A stretch of DNA of 20,179 nt from Angelakisella sp. (lineage in GTDB: Bacteria; Bacillota; Clostridia; Oscillospirales; Ruminococcaceae). The DNA lies in NCBI GenBank assembly GCA_020024515.1, contig JAHHTR010000034.1:1-20179 (forward strand). Reading direction: 5' to 3'. Positions 14,166 through 20,179 of the stretch are shown one piece after another. Every line of letters starts with the position of its first letter. Position 1 is the first letter of the stretch. A program made the position numbers and the translations under genes. The notes beneath the pieces were generated by a model, which saw nothing but the letters and a program-made list of their open reading frames with translations, did not search any database and was not told where the DNA came from.

Positions 14166-14333
14166 TTATTTTGGAATTAGTGTTTTATTATCATTGTTTT
14201 TGCTAATTTCTTCTTTGTATTCTTTATACGCTTTTTTAACATTATCAGGTGCATTAACACTTAATTTTCTTTCATTGGTATATTCATCTATCTCTAAATA
14301 ATCGACCCAAGGTGAACCTTCATGTTTTAACAT
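14166..14333 (-). CDS. 55-residue protein coupled to MuF-toxin gene, candidate immunity protein
   Basis: ATG 14333 lies one base after the MuF TAA, and AAAGGAGTG inside the end of muF is a strong ribosome binding site. The product starts MLKHEGSPWVDYLEIDEYTN, then has a lysine- and glutamate-rich helical part (NVKKAYKEYKEEISK) and ends TLIPK. It has no signal peptide and no membrane segment. Small genes directly after polymorphic toxin genes are usually immunity genes, and this one is closed off by its own terminator, so I infer an immunity or modulating partner of the MuF C-terminal domain. I do not recognise the family; a small virion protein is the alternative. Confidence 0.7.
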   Translation of the reverse strand: MLKHEGSPWVDYLEIDEYTNERKLSVNAPDNVKKAYKEYKEEISKNNDNKTLIPK

Positions 14334-14334
14334 A

Positions 14335-16092
14335 TTAAATCACTCCTTTATATTTTCTCATTTGTTCTTGAGTTAATCGTTTAATCTCAAATGACAGAGG
14401 ATTAGCATTTGAACCATTAGCATAAACATCAGCAAATGCTTCCGCCATTGTTTCAGAATCACTACTTAAAGCATATTTCGAAATCATTTGAATTAAATCT
14501 CTTTTTAACTTTCCTTTACCATATTTTGTCTTTTTAATATTTTTACAAGCCTGTGAAACTATTAGTTTTGCTTCAATACAATCATTCCATGCAACAACTT
14601 TTTGATAATCATATAAATAAGATGAATTTGCTTCTATCAATGCCCATTCTACACCATGTGCCGCTTCGTGAACACCAATTGAATTAGGAGAACTGTTTGG
14701 AATCCAATGACCTAATGCAGATTGTTGTTCGCAGATTTTCAAGAACAGTTGTTTGTTTTTGAATTCATTAGGATTAAAAGATAAAGTCTTTCCGGTACAA
14801 GACATAACCCCTGAATTTGATGTAATTGCTCTTTCTAATAAATCACCTACATCAGGATATTCCAAAATAACATTTTCAACACCTTCAAGACTGCTTTTTA
14901 CAATTTCAAAATCAAGTTGTTTTACTGAATCTTCCATTTTTATTCCATAAGTAGAATCTAAATAGTTTGAAAGATTATCAAAATCAAATGTATCTTTTAT
15001 ACTTTTAATTTTATCATCATTTGATATAGAAGTCAAGGAATCAACTTTACTGTTATCAACAAATGATTTTTTCCACTCTTCATATTTCATATGTGACGGA
15101 ACATAATATGTTTTTCCGTCTTCGTCTCTTGCTACTCTTTTTTCATTCTTTGTCCATTCATCATTAAAATACGGACAGGTACACGAGCGACAATTTGGAT
15201 GAAATGGGGGAACGGTTACGCCGATTTTATACTCTTTTTGCGGAAAGTGTTTACCGTCCATTTCCTGACAGATTTTTGAAGTTATACTGTCAAGAGTGGC
15301 AACCACTTCAAATTCTTCTACATTTAAATCTTCATAAGCGTCTTTTTGAGCCGCAGCGTGAAAATATGCCTGTTCCGTCATAACCAATCGTCCCGCTTGT
15401 TTTTTTGTTGTACTAAACTTAGTGGCGATTGCTTTAATTGTATCATCAGGAGCTTTTCCAAGAATACAGGTCCGTGTCAATTCATTATGTAAAGAATTTA
15501 CAAGTTGTGCGCGTGACTCCCATATCCTTTCACTGAAATTTTTACCGTCTGCTGCCCATGGCTTTGATATAATCTTACTTAGTTTTATTTCGTCTATCTG
15601 CCCTATATCCCAGCCTATGTTAAACCCTTTTTGAACCTCATATATAGTATGATAATAATCCTCGGTATAAACTTTTCTTGCCATTCTGTCTATGCAGTCA
15701 AGCTCATTACCAAATGCTACTTCAATAGATTGTTGGGTGCGAATTTTAAGGGCTTCCAGTCTACTGATATGAAACTTTGCTGATGCGTTTTCAAGTTCTT
15801 TTATCCACTGCCCGTTGATTGCGTTTTCTTTCCCGTATTTTATGTATTCCTGTACGTCCCACTTAAATTCCTGTAATTCCTTATCAATAAGCAATTTCTT
15901 TGCATCACTTGTTGATACAGCATTGTTTTTTGCAAATCTTCCATACCAAGCGTTTATTTCCTTATCTATTTCACGCATAGCTTTTATAAAGGTCGGCTCT
16001 ATTTGTCTGTACATTTCAATGCCATAAGAGTTGGACTGTTTTTCCAATTCCAAAAACCTTTCTTTCCAGTATTCAGCATTCTTTTTTGACAC
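14335..16092 (-). CDS. MuF/SPP1 gp7-type minor head protein with C-terminal putative metallopeptidase (toxin-like) domain
   Basis: A 585-residue protein with a GTG start overlapping the portal TAG by one base (TAGTG). Residues 1-260 are helical (NAEYWKERFLELEKQ, KKQAGRLVMTEQAYFHAAAQK). Residues about 265-310 hold the MuF core, CQEMDGKHFPQ and PPFHPNCRSCTCPYF, the C/H pattern of SPP1 gp7 proteins that bind the portal and DNA in the capsid. A plain gp7-type protein would end near 340. Here a linker (345-400) leads to an extra domain with HEAAHGVE at 475-482 (HExxHxxE) and ETMAEAFADVYANG at 547-560. H475, E476, H479 and E551 are the likely zinc site and catalytic residues. MuF proteins with variable C-terminal toxins are known in temperate phages. 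Protease activity here is inferred. Confidence 0.9.
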   Translation of the reverse strand: MSKKNAEYWKERFLELEKQSNSYGIEMYRQIEPTFIKAMREIDKEINAWYGRFAKNNAVSTSDAKKLLIDKELQEFKWDVQEYIKYGKENAINGQWIKELENASAKFHISRLEALKIRTQQSIEVAFGNELDCIDRMARKVYTEDYYHTIYEVQKGFNIGWDIGQIDEIKLSKIISKPWAADGKNFSERIWESRAQLVNSLHNELTRTCILGKAPDDTIKAIATKFSTTKKQAGRLVMTEQAYFHAAAQKDAYEDLNVEEFEVVATLDSITSKICQEMDGKHFPQKEYKIGVTVPPFHPNCRSCTCPYFNDEWTKNEKRVARDEDGKTYYVPSHMKYEEWKKSFVDNSKVDSLTSISNDDKIKSIKDTFDFDNLSNYLDSTYGIKMEDSVKQLDFEIVKSSLEGVENVILEYPDVGDLLERAITSNSGVMSCTGKTLSFNPNEFKNKQLFLKICEQQSALGHWIPNSSPNSIGVHEAAHGVEWALIEANSSYLYDYQKVVAWNDCIEAKLIVSQACKNIKKTKYGKGKLKRDLIQMISKYALSSDSETMAEAFADVYANGSNANPLSFEIKRLTQEQMRKYKGVI

Positions 16093-17585
16093 TAACTATC
16101 ACCCGAACCCTTATCAACATTTTGGTTAAAAGCAAATGCGTATTGTTCTTCATTGTTTTGCGCTTTAAGTCTGCTTAACTCCGTTTGAACATCATTTACC
16201 CAAGGGTGTTGTGCAATAAGTGTTTCGTCGGAAAGGATACCGACAGAATTATTGATGTTTTTGATTATTTCACTTTCGTTTATCATCATATCCCTGTTTA
16301 ATATGATTTCAACTTTTTCATCCTCAAAGTCACCCAAACCGATATTATATAAATGCATATCTATAAACCACTTAACTTCATCAAATGAGGCTTGAAACTC
16401 TGTCTCCATACCGTTTGCGTCCAAATCTATATCGGAATACATACTCTGTATGTTCATTTCGTTTGGATTGCCGTTGAGTCTGTCGTCCTTTGCATCATAC
16501 CCCATAGCATTTTCAATAATTGCCTTTTTAAAGAGCGCTATTATTGACTTATAATTTTCAGCGTTAACTTCAACCTGCAATGTCTTTAAATCTCCACCCT
16601 TACCATCAATAGTGCGAACCTTTACCGCCCCATAAGTTGATAAGTTCTTCCTGAACTCCCCGAGATTTTCGCCGTCATAGTTTACCACAACAAGTATTGT
16701 ATTGCGCGGATCTTCTTCCATTTGATTTTGAAAGTTTGACTCTATCAAATTCAGTCCGTCCTGTAATGACTTCACCATTTTAATCAGTGGGATTTCTTTA
16801 CTGTTGTATTTAAACGGAATCAGCGGAATTTTAGTCCAATTATAGCCATTTCCGTCAACTGAAAAATAGGGGATATGCTCTGCGCCTGTCAGCTTTAATC
16901 TTTTACCGTTCATATCAAACAGAGTACCGCTTTGCAATTCAAAATAGGAGATACCTTTTTCATCGTATATTTCCGCTTTTTCCAAAGTTTTTCCGTCTTT
17001 GCCGATTGAATTATAAATTCTGATAAAATATTCAAGCTCGGTATGTTCGTTATCTTTCCAGTACGGTATTATTTCCCATGGTCTAAATCTTCTGAATACG
17101 AAATTCCCGAAGTTGTCATACATTGGGAATAAGTACCCTATGCCACAGTTTAAAGCGTCTTCGCTGACCGCTTTTAATGTACTCATAAATTTTTTGTTTA
17201 TAAACTGCTTTAATATCTTTGCATACTCTGCGTTGTCACACTGAATTGTAAGTGGCTTTCCGAAAAGATAGTTTGATTTTTGCACAACCATTTTTTTGTA
17301 TTGATTGTCAACTATCCTGTTATTTGGAAGATTTTTTACGACTTCAAGCTCTCCGTCTTTTCCTATTACGGTTCGCTGTCTTGTCAAAATATCGTGCTTA
17401 CCCTCGTAATATCTTTCCCCGTCAAGCATAGTTTTTCTCTTTACGGAAGATTTAAAAGAAGATATTTCTTTAATAATAAACTCTTCATCGGTAAGACTTG
17501 AATTTGGCTCTGTAATATAATTTGTAAGTTTTTTGAGAGTTCTCTTAAACAAAGATTTTTTTAAATCCGTAAAATTAAATATCAT
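16092..17585 (-). CDS. portal protein (SPP1 gp6-like)
   Basis: A 497-residue protein of the Phage_prot_Gp6 family: the dodecameric ring through which DNA enters and leaves the capsid. Typical segments are MLDGERYYEGKHDILTRQR near residue 55, NRIVDNQYKKMVVQKSNYLFGKP (residues about 89-111), GYLFPMYDNFGNFVFRRFRP, then IPLIPFKYNSKEIPLIKMVKSLQDGLN, and a C-terminal glycine/acid tail. GGTGG precedes ATG 17585. Place between large terminase and MuF is the standard packaging-head order. Length is normal. Confidence 0.95.
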   Translation of the reverse strand: MIFNFTDLKKSLFKRTLKKLTNYITEPNSSLTDEEFIIKEISSFKSSVKRKTMLDGERYYEGKHDILTRQRTVIGKDGELEVVKNLPNNRIVDNQYKKMVVQKSNYLFGKPLTIQCDNAEYAKILKQFINKKFMSTLKAVSEDALNCGIGYLFPMYDNFGNFVFRRFRPWEIIPYWKDNEHTELEYFIRIYNSIGKDGKTLEKAEIYDEKGISYFELQSGTLFDMNGKRLKLTGAEHIPYFSVDGNGYNWTKIPLIPFKYNSKEIPLIKMVKSLQDGLNLIESNFQNQMEEDPRNTILVVVNYDGENLGEFRKNLSTYGAVKVRTIDGKGGDLKTLQVEVNAENYKSIIALFKKAIIENAMGYDAKDDRLNGNPNEMNIQSMYSDIDLDANGMETEFQASFDEVKWFIDMHLYNIGLGDFEDEKVEIILNRDMMINESEIIKNINNSVGILSDETLIAQHPWVNDVQTELSRLKAQNNEEQYAFAFNQNVDKGSGDS

Positions 17586-17599
17586 TTTTCACCACCCTT

Positions 17600-18829
17600 T
17601 TAATCAAAACTAAAACTATTGGGAGATAGGACTGTTGACAGACCGTATCGCATACTGTCCATTCCGTGAGAAAATTCATGATCCGGCTTATCGGTAGATT
17701 TTCCGTTCTTGTCTTTTCCCCAACAGTAATTTTGTATTTCTTTTGCAAACTCCACGCATTTTGGATGTACTATAATTTCATAGTTTTGTATTAACTGTAT
17801 TCCGTGATTTACACTGTCTTTACCCTTGCGCGCAGGTTCTGCATTGATTCCGTATTCATTAAGCTCTGCAATAGACTTCGGCTCTGCGCTGTCGCATATT
17901 ATTTTCTGTCCGCCATAGCCTTTATCCTTGATTGCCTGCGCTATTATTTTGTTGGTAACCCCTGTTTTGTACCACTCATCAAACACATATATCTTCATAT
18001 CCGTGTTGTCTACCAGCTCACATACAAAGGCATTTGGATCAGTAAAGCCGAAGTCAAGATTAAATGCCGATTTAATGCCTTTTATTTTTCGAATATCATT
18101 GGTATTAAAATCCATTATTCTATACTTTTCATATATAAGACCTTCTGCAATGCCCCACTCTCCGTCACCCTCAATTTTATATCTTCGGGGATTGTTCTTC
18201 TGCATTTTAAGGAAAATGTTTTTATCGGCATCATCAAGCCACTCGTTACATTTCCAAGTGGTTGTTTTGACAAATATATCATCATCTTCCACATCAAAAA
18301 AGCGAGATTTTAGCCAGCTTGTTGCGCTCCAAGGATTAAATGTAAGCGTTATTTGTTTGAAATATCCGTCAGGCACTTCGCCACGGATAGACATATCCAG
18401 TTTGTTAAAATCGTCTTCATTGTTTATTTCAAATGCTTCTTCAATCCAAACAAAACACAGATAGCCTTTTTCTACTGAAATAGAAGTAATTTTCAGTCCG
18501 TCATCCAATCCGCGAAATAAAATCTTCTGTCCCGTGGATTTTCTTATTATCTGCATCGGCGAAACCATACATTCAAAATAAGCGTCTAAATTCAGCTTAT
18601 GTATAGCCCATTTTAAATCACTGAAAACAGAATCACGCAATGTGTTTGCGTATCGTCTGACACAAAGGGCATTGCTTTCGGGATATTGAATTAGCTTATA
18701 TATCATATCGAGCGCGGTTGTTTTTGATTTCTTAGAACCACGAGAACCTTTGCAAACCCTATATCTTTTCTTTGTGTTCCAATAATCATTATAGCCTTTG
18801 CCGACTATTTCTTGTAATGACAGTTTCAC
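17600..18829 (-). CDS. terL: terminase large subunit
   Basis: A 409-residue protein of the PBSX/terminase_3 type, with a GTG start whose ribosome binding site (AGAGGG) contains the stop of terS. The ATPase half has a Walker A-like SRGSKKSKTT (residues 29-38), Walker B LCFVWIEEA (124-132) with the catalytic Glu, and the coupling motif TFNPW (163-167). The RNase H-like nuclease half shows LDFG with D259, ICDSAEP with D313 and HGMDSMRYG with D391. It is the motor and nuclease that packages phage DNA. Complete length, all motifs present. Confidence 0.97.
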   Translation of the reverse strand: MKLSLQEIVGKGYNDYWNTKKRYRVCKGSRGSKKSKTTALDMIYKLIQYPESNALCVRRYANTLRDSVFSDLKWAIHKLNLDAYFECMVSPMQIIRKSTGQKILFRGLDDGLKITSISVEKGYLCFVWIEEAFEINNEDDFNKLDMSIRGEVPDGYFKQITLTFNPWSATSWLKSRFFDVEDDDIFVKTTTWKCNEWLDDADKNIFLKMQKNNPRRYKIEGDGEWGIAEGLIYEKYRIMDFNTNDIRKIKGIKSAFNLDFGFTDPNAFVCELVDNTDMKIYVFDEWYKTGVTNKIIAQAIKDKGYGGQKIICDSAEPKSIAELNEYGINAEPARKGKDSVNHGIQLIQNYEIIVHPKCVEFAKEIQNYCWGKDKNGKSTDKPDHEFSHGMDSMRYGLSTVLSPNSFSFD

Positions 18830-18837
18830 AATTCCCT

Positions 18838-19275
18838 CTATTCTTTCAAATCATTCATAATGATTACAGGTTCCACATCTATTTCAAGATTGTTATCTTT
18901 AAATAAACCATATCTTTTTCCGAGAAGTTCTGCCGCTTTCAGCCTTTCTTTTTCATCAGGAGCTTTGTTTAATTCTCTTGCAACAGAACAACCTTCGCCT
19001 CGACCCTCAATAACAACTATCGTCGCCGTTGACTCTCCCCGCATAACAGAGGTTAAATACATCATTACTTCTTTTACATCTGCTATCTTTTCATCACTGA
19101 TTCGTTCCAGTTGTTCGTCTATATAGTTTTTAATGTTAGCATTTGTTAGCAGTCTGCTTGCATTCGCTCTTGCGACGCCATCTCTTTTTATGTTTGGATA
19201 AGCTATTTTATAGGCTCTTGTGGCATTGCAATCGATTAGATATTCATCCGCAAATTTTCTTTGCTTATCCGTCAT
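18838..19275 (-). CDS. terS: terminase small subunit
   Basis: A 145-residue protein of the terminase_2 family. It starts MTDKQRKFADEYLIDCNATR, then AYKIAYPNIK and VARANASRLLTNANIKNYI: the N-terminal helix-turn-helix that binds the packaging site. A coiled oligomerisation region (EVMMYLTSVMRGES) and the final ERLKAAELLGKRYGLF are also typical. AGGTGG lies before ATG 19275. It is the first gene after the putative late promoter and leader hairpin. The packaging site is often in or near this gene; I see no repeat that would mark it. Confidence 0.96.
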   Translation of the reverse strand: MTDKQRKFADEYLIDCNATRAYKIAYPNIKRDGVARANASRLLTNANIKNYIDEQLERISDEKIADVKEVMMYLTSVMRGESTATIVVIEGRGEGCSVARELNKAPDEKERLKAAELLGKRYGLFKDNNLEIDVEPVIIMNDLKE

Positions 19276-19302
19276 TATATATTTACCACCTACTTTTTTT
19301 GT

Positions 19303-19341
19303 AAAATAACAAAAACACCCTTGGTTTCCCTTGGGTGTTTT
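19303..19341 (-). terminator. terminator-like hairpin in the leader of the late operon
   Basis: On the minus strand AAAACACCC (19341-19333) pairs with GGGTGTTTT (19320-19312), 9 bp, and an inner GG-GAAA-CC stem-loop is set off by an AA/AA internal loop. TTTTTGTTATTTT follows. It stands between the promoter at 19382-19354 and the terS start at 19275. It may end transcripts of the regulator gene, be an attenuator of the late transcript, or be a 5' stabilising hairpin. Confidence 0.75.
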
Positions 19342-19353
19342 ATCAATGATACC

Positions 19354-19382
19354 ATTATATCACTATATAGTGTGCCATACAA
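19354..19382 (-). promoter_or_regulatory. putative late promoter upstream of terS
   Basis: TTGTAT at 19382-19377 and TATAAT at 19359-19354 are separated by 17 bp; the same boxes and spacing occur at phd. A perfect 12-bp palindrome CACTATATAGTG (19361-19372) fills the spacer. The start point is expected near 19347, leaving only about 6 nt before the leader hairpin. Confidence 0.7.
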
Positions 19383-19407
19383 TGGCATAGTTTGCCAAAT
19401 AGTGCCA
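19373..19407. promoter_or_regulatory. phased array of four TGCCA/TGGCA boxes at the late promoter
   Basis: Plus-strand TGCCA occurs at 19373, 19393 and 19403, and its reverse complement TGGCA at 19383: four boxes with exactly 10-bp steps, one helical turn each. Two are part of an 11-bp unit ATAGT-K-TGCCA (19367 and 19387, K being G or T), 20 bp apart. The array covers and extends upstream of the -35 box. It is the likely binding site of the neighbouring DUF1492-type regulator (inference). Confidence 0.7.
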
Positions 19408-19414
19408 CTAAGTG

Positions 19415-19876
19415 TCAACTTTTATTATTTTCAAAATGAAGTTCATTTGTTTGTGATAACAAAACTATATTTTTTAAGCCTGTTGTATGTATTCTGTATG
19501 CTGTTCTCATAGAAATACTCATATTTTCACATATTTTTTCCCATGTCAAAAAATTCAAATATCTATATTTTAGCAGTAGTTTTGCATCTTTATCCAAAAC
19601 CATATTAATCATTGTTCTGATTTCTATTTTAAGATTAACCATTCTTTCAATATCGACATTTATCAGATTTTCAAGTTCAATAATTTTTGCAACGGTATTT
19701 GTGAAATTCGCATCACCGCAAACCTGTATATTTTTTCCACTGTCTTTTGAATAATCAATAGCGCCTATACCGGTTGACAGCAATCTAAGCTCTGCTATTT
19801 CTTCTTTGTTACTGTTGATTAACTCATTGAGTCTATATGCCTGTTTTAAGTATTTTTCTGCTTGAGTTATTGTCAT
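19415..19876 (-). CDS. DUF1492 / ArpU-RinA-like late gene regulator
   Basis: From ATG 19876 the product is 153 residues (MTITQAEKYLKQAYRLNELI); GGAGG at good distance selects this start over an upstream ATG at 19939, which lies within the preceding terminator. Residues 1-100 are helical with EEIAELRLLSTGIGAIDYSK, the L-R-x-L-x-T-x-I DUF1492 mark, then KIIELENLINVDI. The C-terminal LLKYRYLNFLTWEKICENM and MRTAYRIHTTGLK form a sigma region 4-like helix-turn-helix (R-Y-x-x-x-x-x-W-E-x-I). Such proteins sit just before terS in Gram-positive phages and switch on late genes, as RinA and ArpU do. Its stop adjoins the phased boxes. Confidence 0.88.
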   Translation of the reverse strand: MTITQAEKYLKQAYRLNELINSNKEEIAELRLLSTGIGAIDYSKDSGKNIQVCGDANFTNTVAKIIELENLINVDIERMVNLKIEIRTMINMVLDKDAKLLLKYRYLNFLTWEKICENMSISMRTAYRIHTTGLKNIVLLSQTNELHFENNKS

Positions 19877-19903
19877 ATTAACTGTCCTCCATATAAATTC
19901 AAT

Positions 19904-19945
19904 AAAAAAATGAGCAATATAGAACAAATAATGTTCCATACTGCT
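19904..19945 (-). terminator. intrinsic terminator upstream of the late regulator gene
   Basis: The minus strand reads AGCAGTATGGAACA, loop TTATT, TGTTCTATATTGCT: 14 pairs, two of them G-U, then CA and seven T (19910-19904). The G-U pairs are A-C mismatches on the plus strand, so it is built for the minus strand. It lies only 28 bp before the ATG of the regulator gene. Confidence 0.85.
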
Positions 19946-20007
19946 TATTATATATTTGTTTTTGGTGGATAACTGGACAAGATTTCAACTGTTGGATATA
20001 TATATTA
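19946..20007. other. short intergenic stretch
   Basis: AT-rich DNA between the partial membrane protein gene and the terminator. It contains a TATAAT at 19952-19947 without a usable -35 box and a DnaA-box-like TTATCCACC (one mismatch, minus strand 19973-19965). I see nothing else in it. Confidence 0.4.
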
Positions 20008-20179
20008 TTATGCAACTAATAGTAAAATAGCGCAAAAAATCAAAATTAATATATCTATTGTTAACGCTATTTTAAAGAATTGATATTTTCTTTTAGCAAT
20101 TTTACTGTTAAAAATTATCTCACTTGCATAATCAAAATTCATTTTACAATATGCATCATTTATTTTATCTTCATGATAA
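20008..20179 (-). CDS. C-terminal part of a small membrane-anchored protein (5' end beyond window)
   Basis: An open frame enters from the right edge (first full codon at 20178) and stops at TAA 20010-20008, giving 56 residues. The visible part is polar (HEDKINDAYCKMNFDYASEI), then basic (KIAKRKYQFFK), then one strongly hydrophobic helix (IDILILIFCAILLLVA) at the very C-terminus. The Lys/Arg-rich stretch before the helix suggests a tail anchor with the N-terminal part in the cytoplasm. An internal ATG has no ribosome binding site, so the gene most likely begins outside. Family unknown; it is the last gene before the terminator that precedes the late regulator. Confidence 0.7.
   Translation of the reverse strand, partial: YHEDKINDAYCKMNFDYASEIIFNSKIAKRKYQFFKIALTIDILILIFCAILLLVA

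Noticed and set aside
19413..19418. TTGACA overlapping the stop of the DUF1492 gene
   Set aside because: No -10 box at 16-18 bp; the TTGTAT/TATAAT pair further down is much better spaced.
19877..19939. Upstream ATG giving a 174-residue DUF1492 protein
   Set aside because: The added residues are encoded by the terminator hairpin; GGAGG before ATG 19876 marks the true start.
19965..19973. DnaA-box-like TTATCCACC
   Set aside because: Single site with one mismatch and no cluster, iterons or replication gene nearby, so not an origin.

Overview
The window is the structural-gene block of a prophage or temperate phage of a low-GC Gram-positive bacterium, most likely a member of the Clostridia. DNA composition is AT-rich, ribosome binding sites are strong GGAGG/AAGGGTG types, GTG starts are frequent, and the tail genes follow the PBSX (xkd) order. 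Every gene I accept lies on the minus strand, so the window reads right to left. It holds no integrase, repressor, replication, lysis or host genes. I saw no tRNA, rRNA, CRISPR or insertion sequence.

Right end, 20179 to 18838: the 3' end of a small membrane protein gene that starts outside the window, a terminator, a DUF1492/ArpU/RinA-like late regulator, then a probable late promoter (TTGTAT, 17 bp, TATAAT). The promoter overlaps four TGCCA/TGGCA boxes spaced exactly 10 bp apart. A terminator-like hairpin lies between this promoter and the small terminase gene.

Head module, 19275 to 9477: small and large terminase, SPP1-type portal, MuF head protein, GP20-type scaffold, major capsid protein, and the connector, stopper, gp10-like and tail-terminator proteins. 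Two things interrupt this order. The MuF protein has a long C-terminal extension with an HEAAHGVE zinc-protease motif and is followed one base later by a 55-residue gene, which looks like a toxin with a candidate immunity gene. After that comes a phd-doc toxin-antitoxin pair with its own promoter and operator, bracketed by two near-identical terminators (43 of 45 bases). This is a moron-like cassette between muF and scaffold, with a truncated coding remnant on its downstream side.

Tail module, 9475 to 1: contractile sheath, tube, tail assembly chaperone, a short (702-residue) tape measure, XkdP/Q/R/S/T/U-type hub and baseplate proteins, and the N-terminal 261 residues of a tail fibre that runs off the left edge. 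The chaperone gene ends in a textbook -1 frameshift signal: slippery AAAAAAC, a 6-nt spacer and a hairpin of about 21 bp. The -1 frame stays open for 59 codons. That hairpin is followed at once by seven T, so it also resembles a terminator.

For a new system, the best candidates are the MuF-metallopeptidase with its tiny partner gene, and the 10-bp-phased operator and leader hairpin that appear to gate the late operon. Domain assignments come from reading the sequence and from knowledge of the families; no database search was run.
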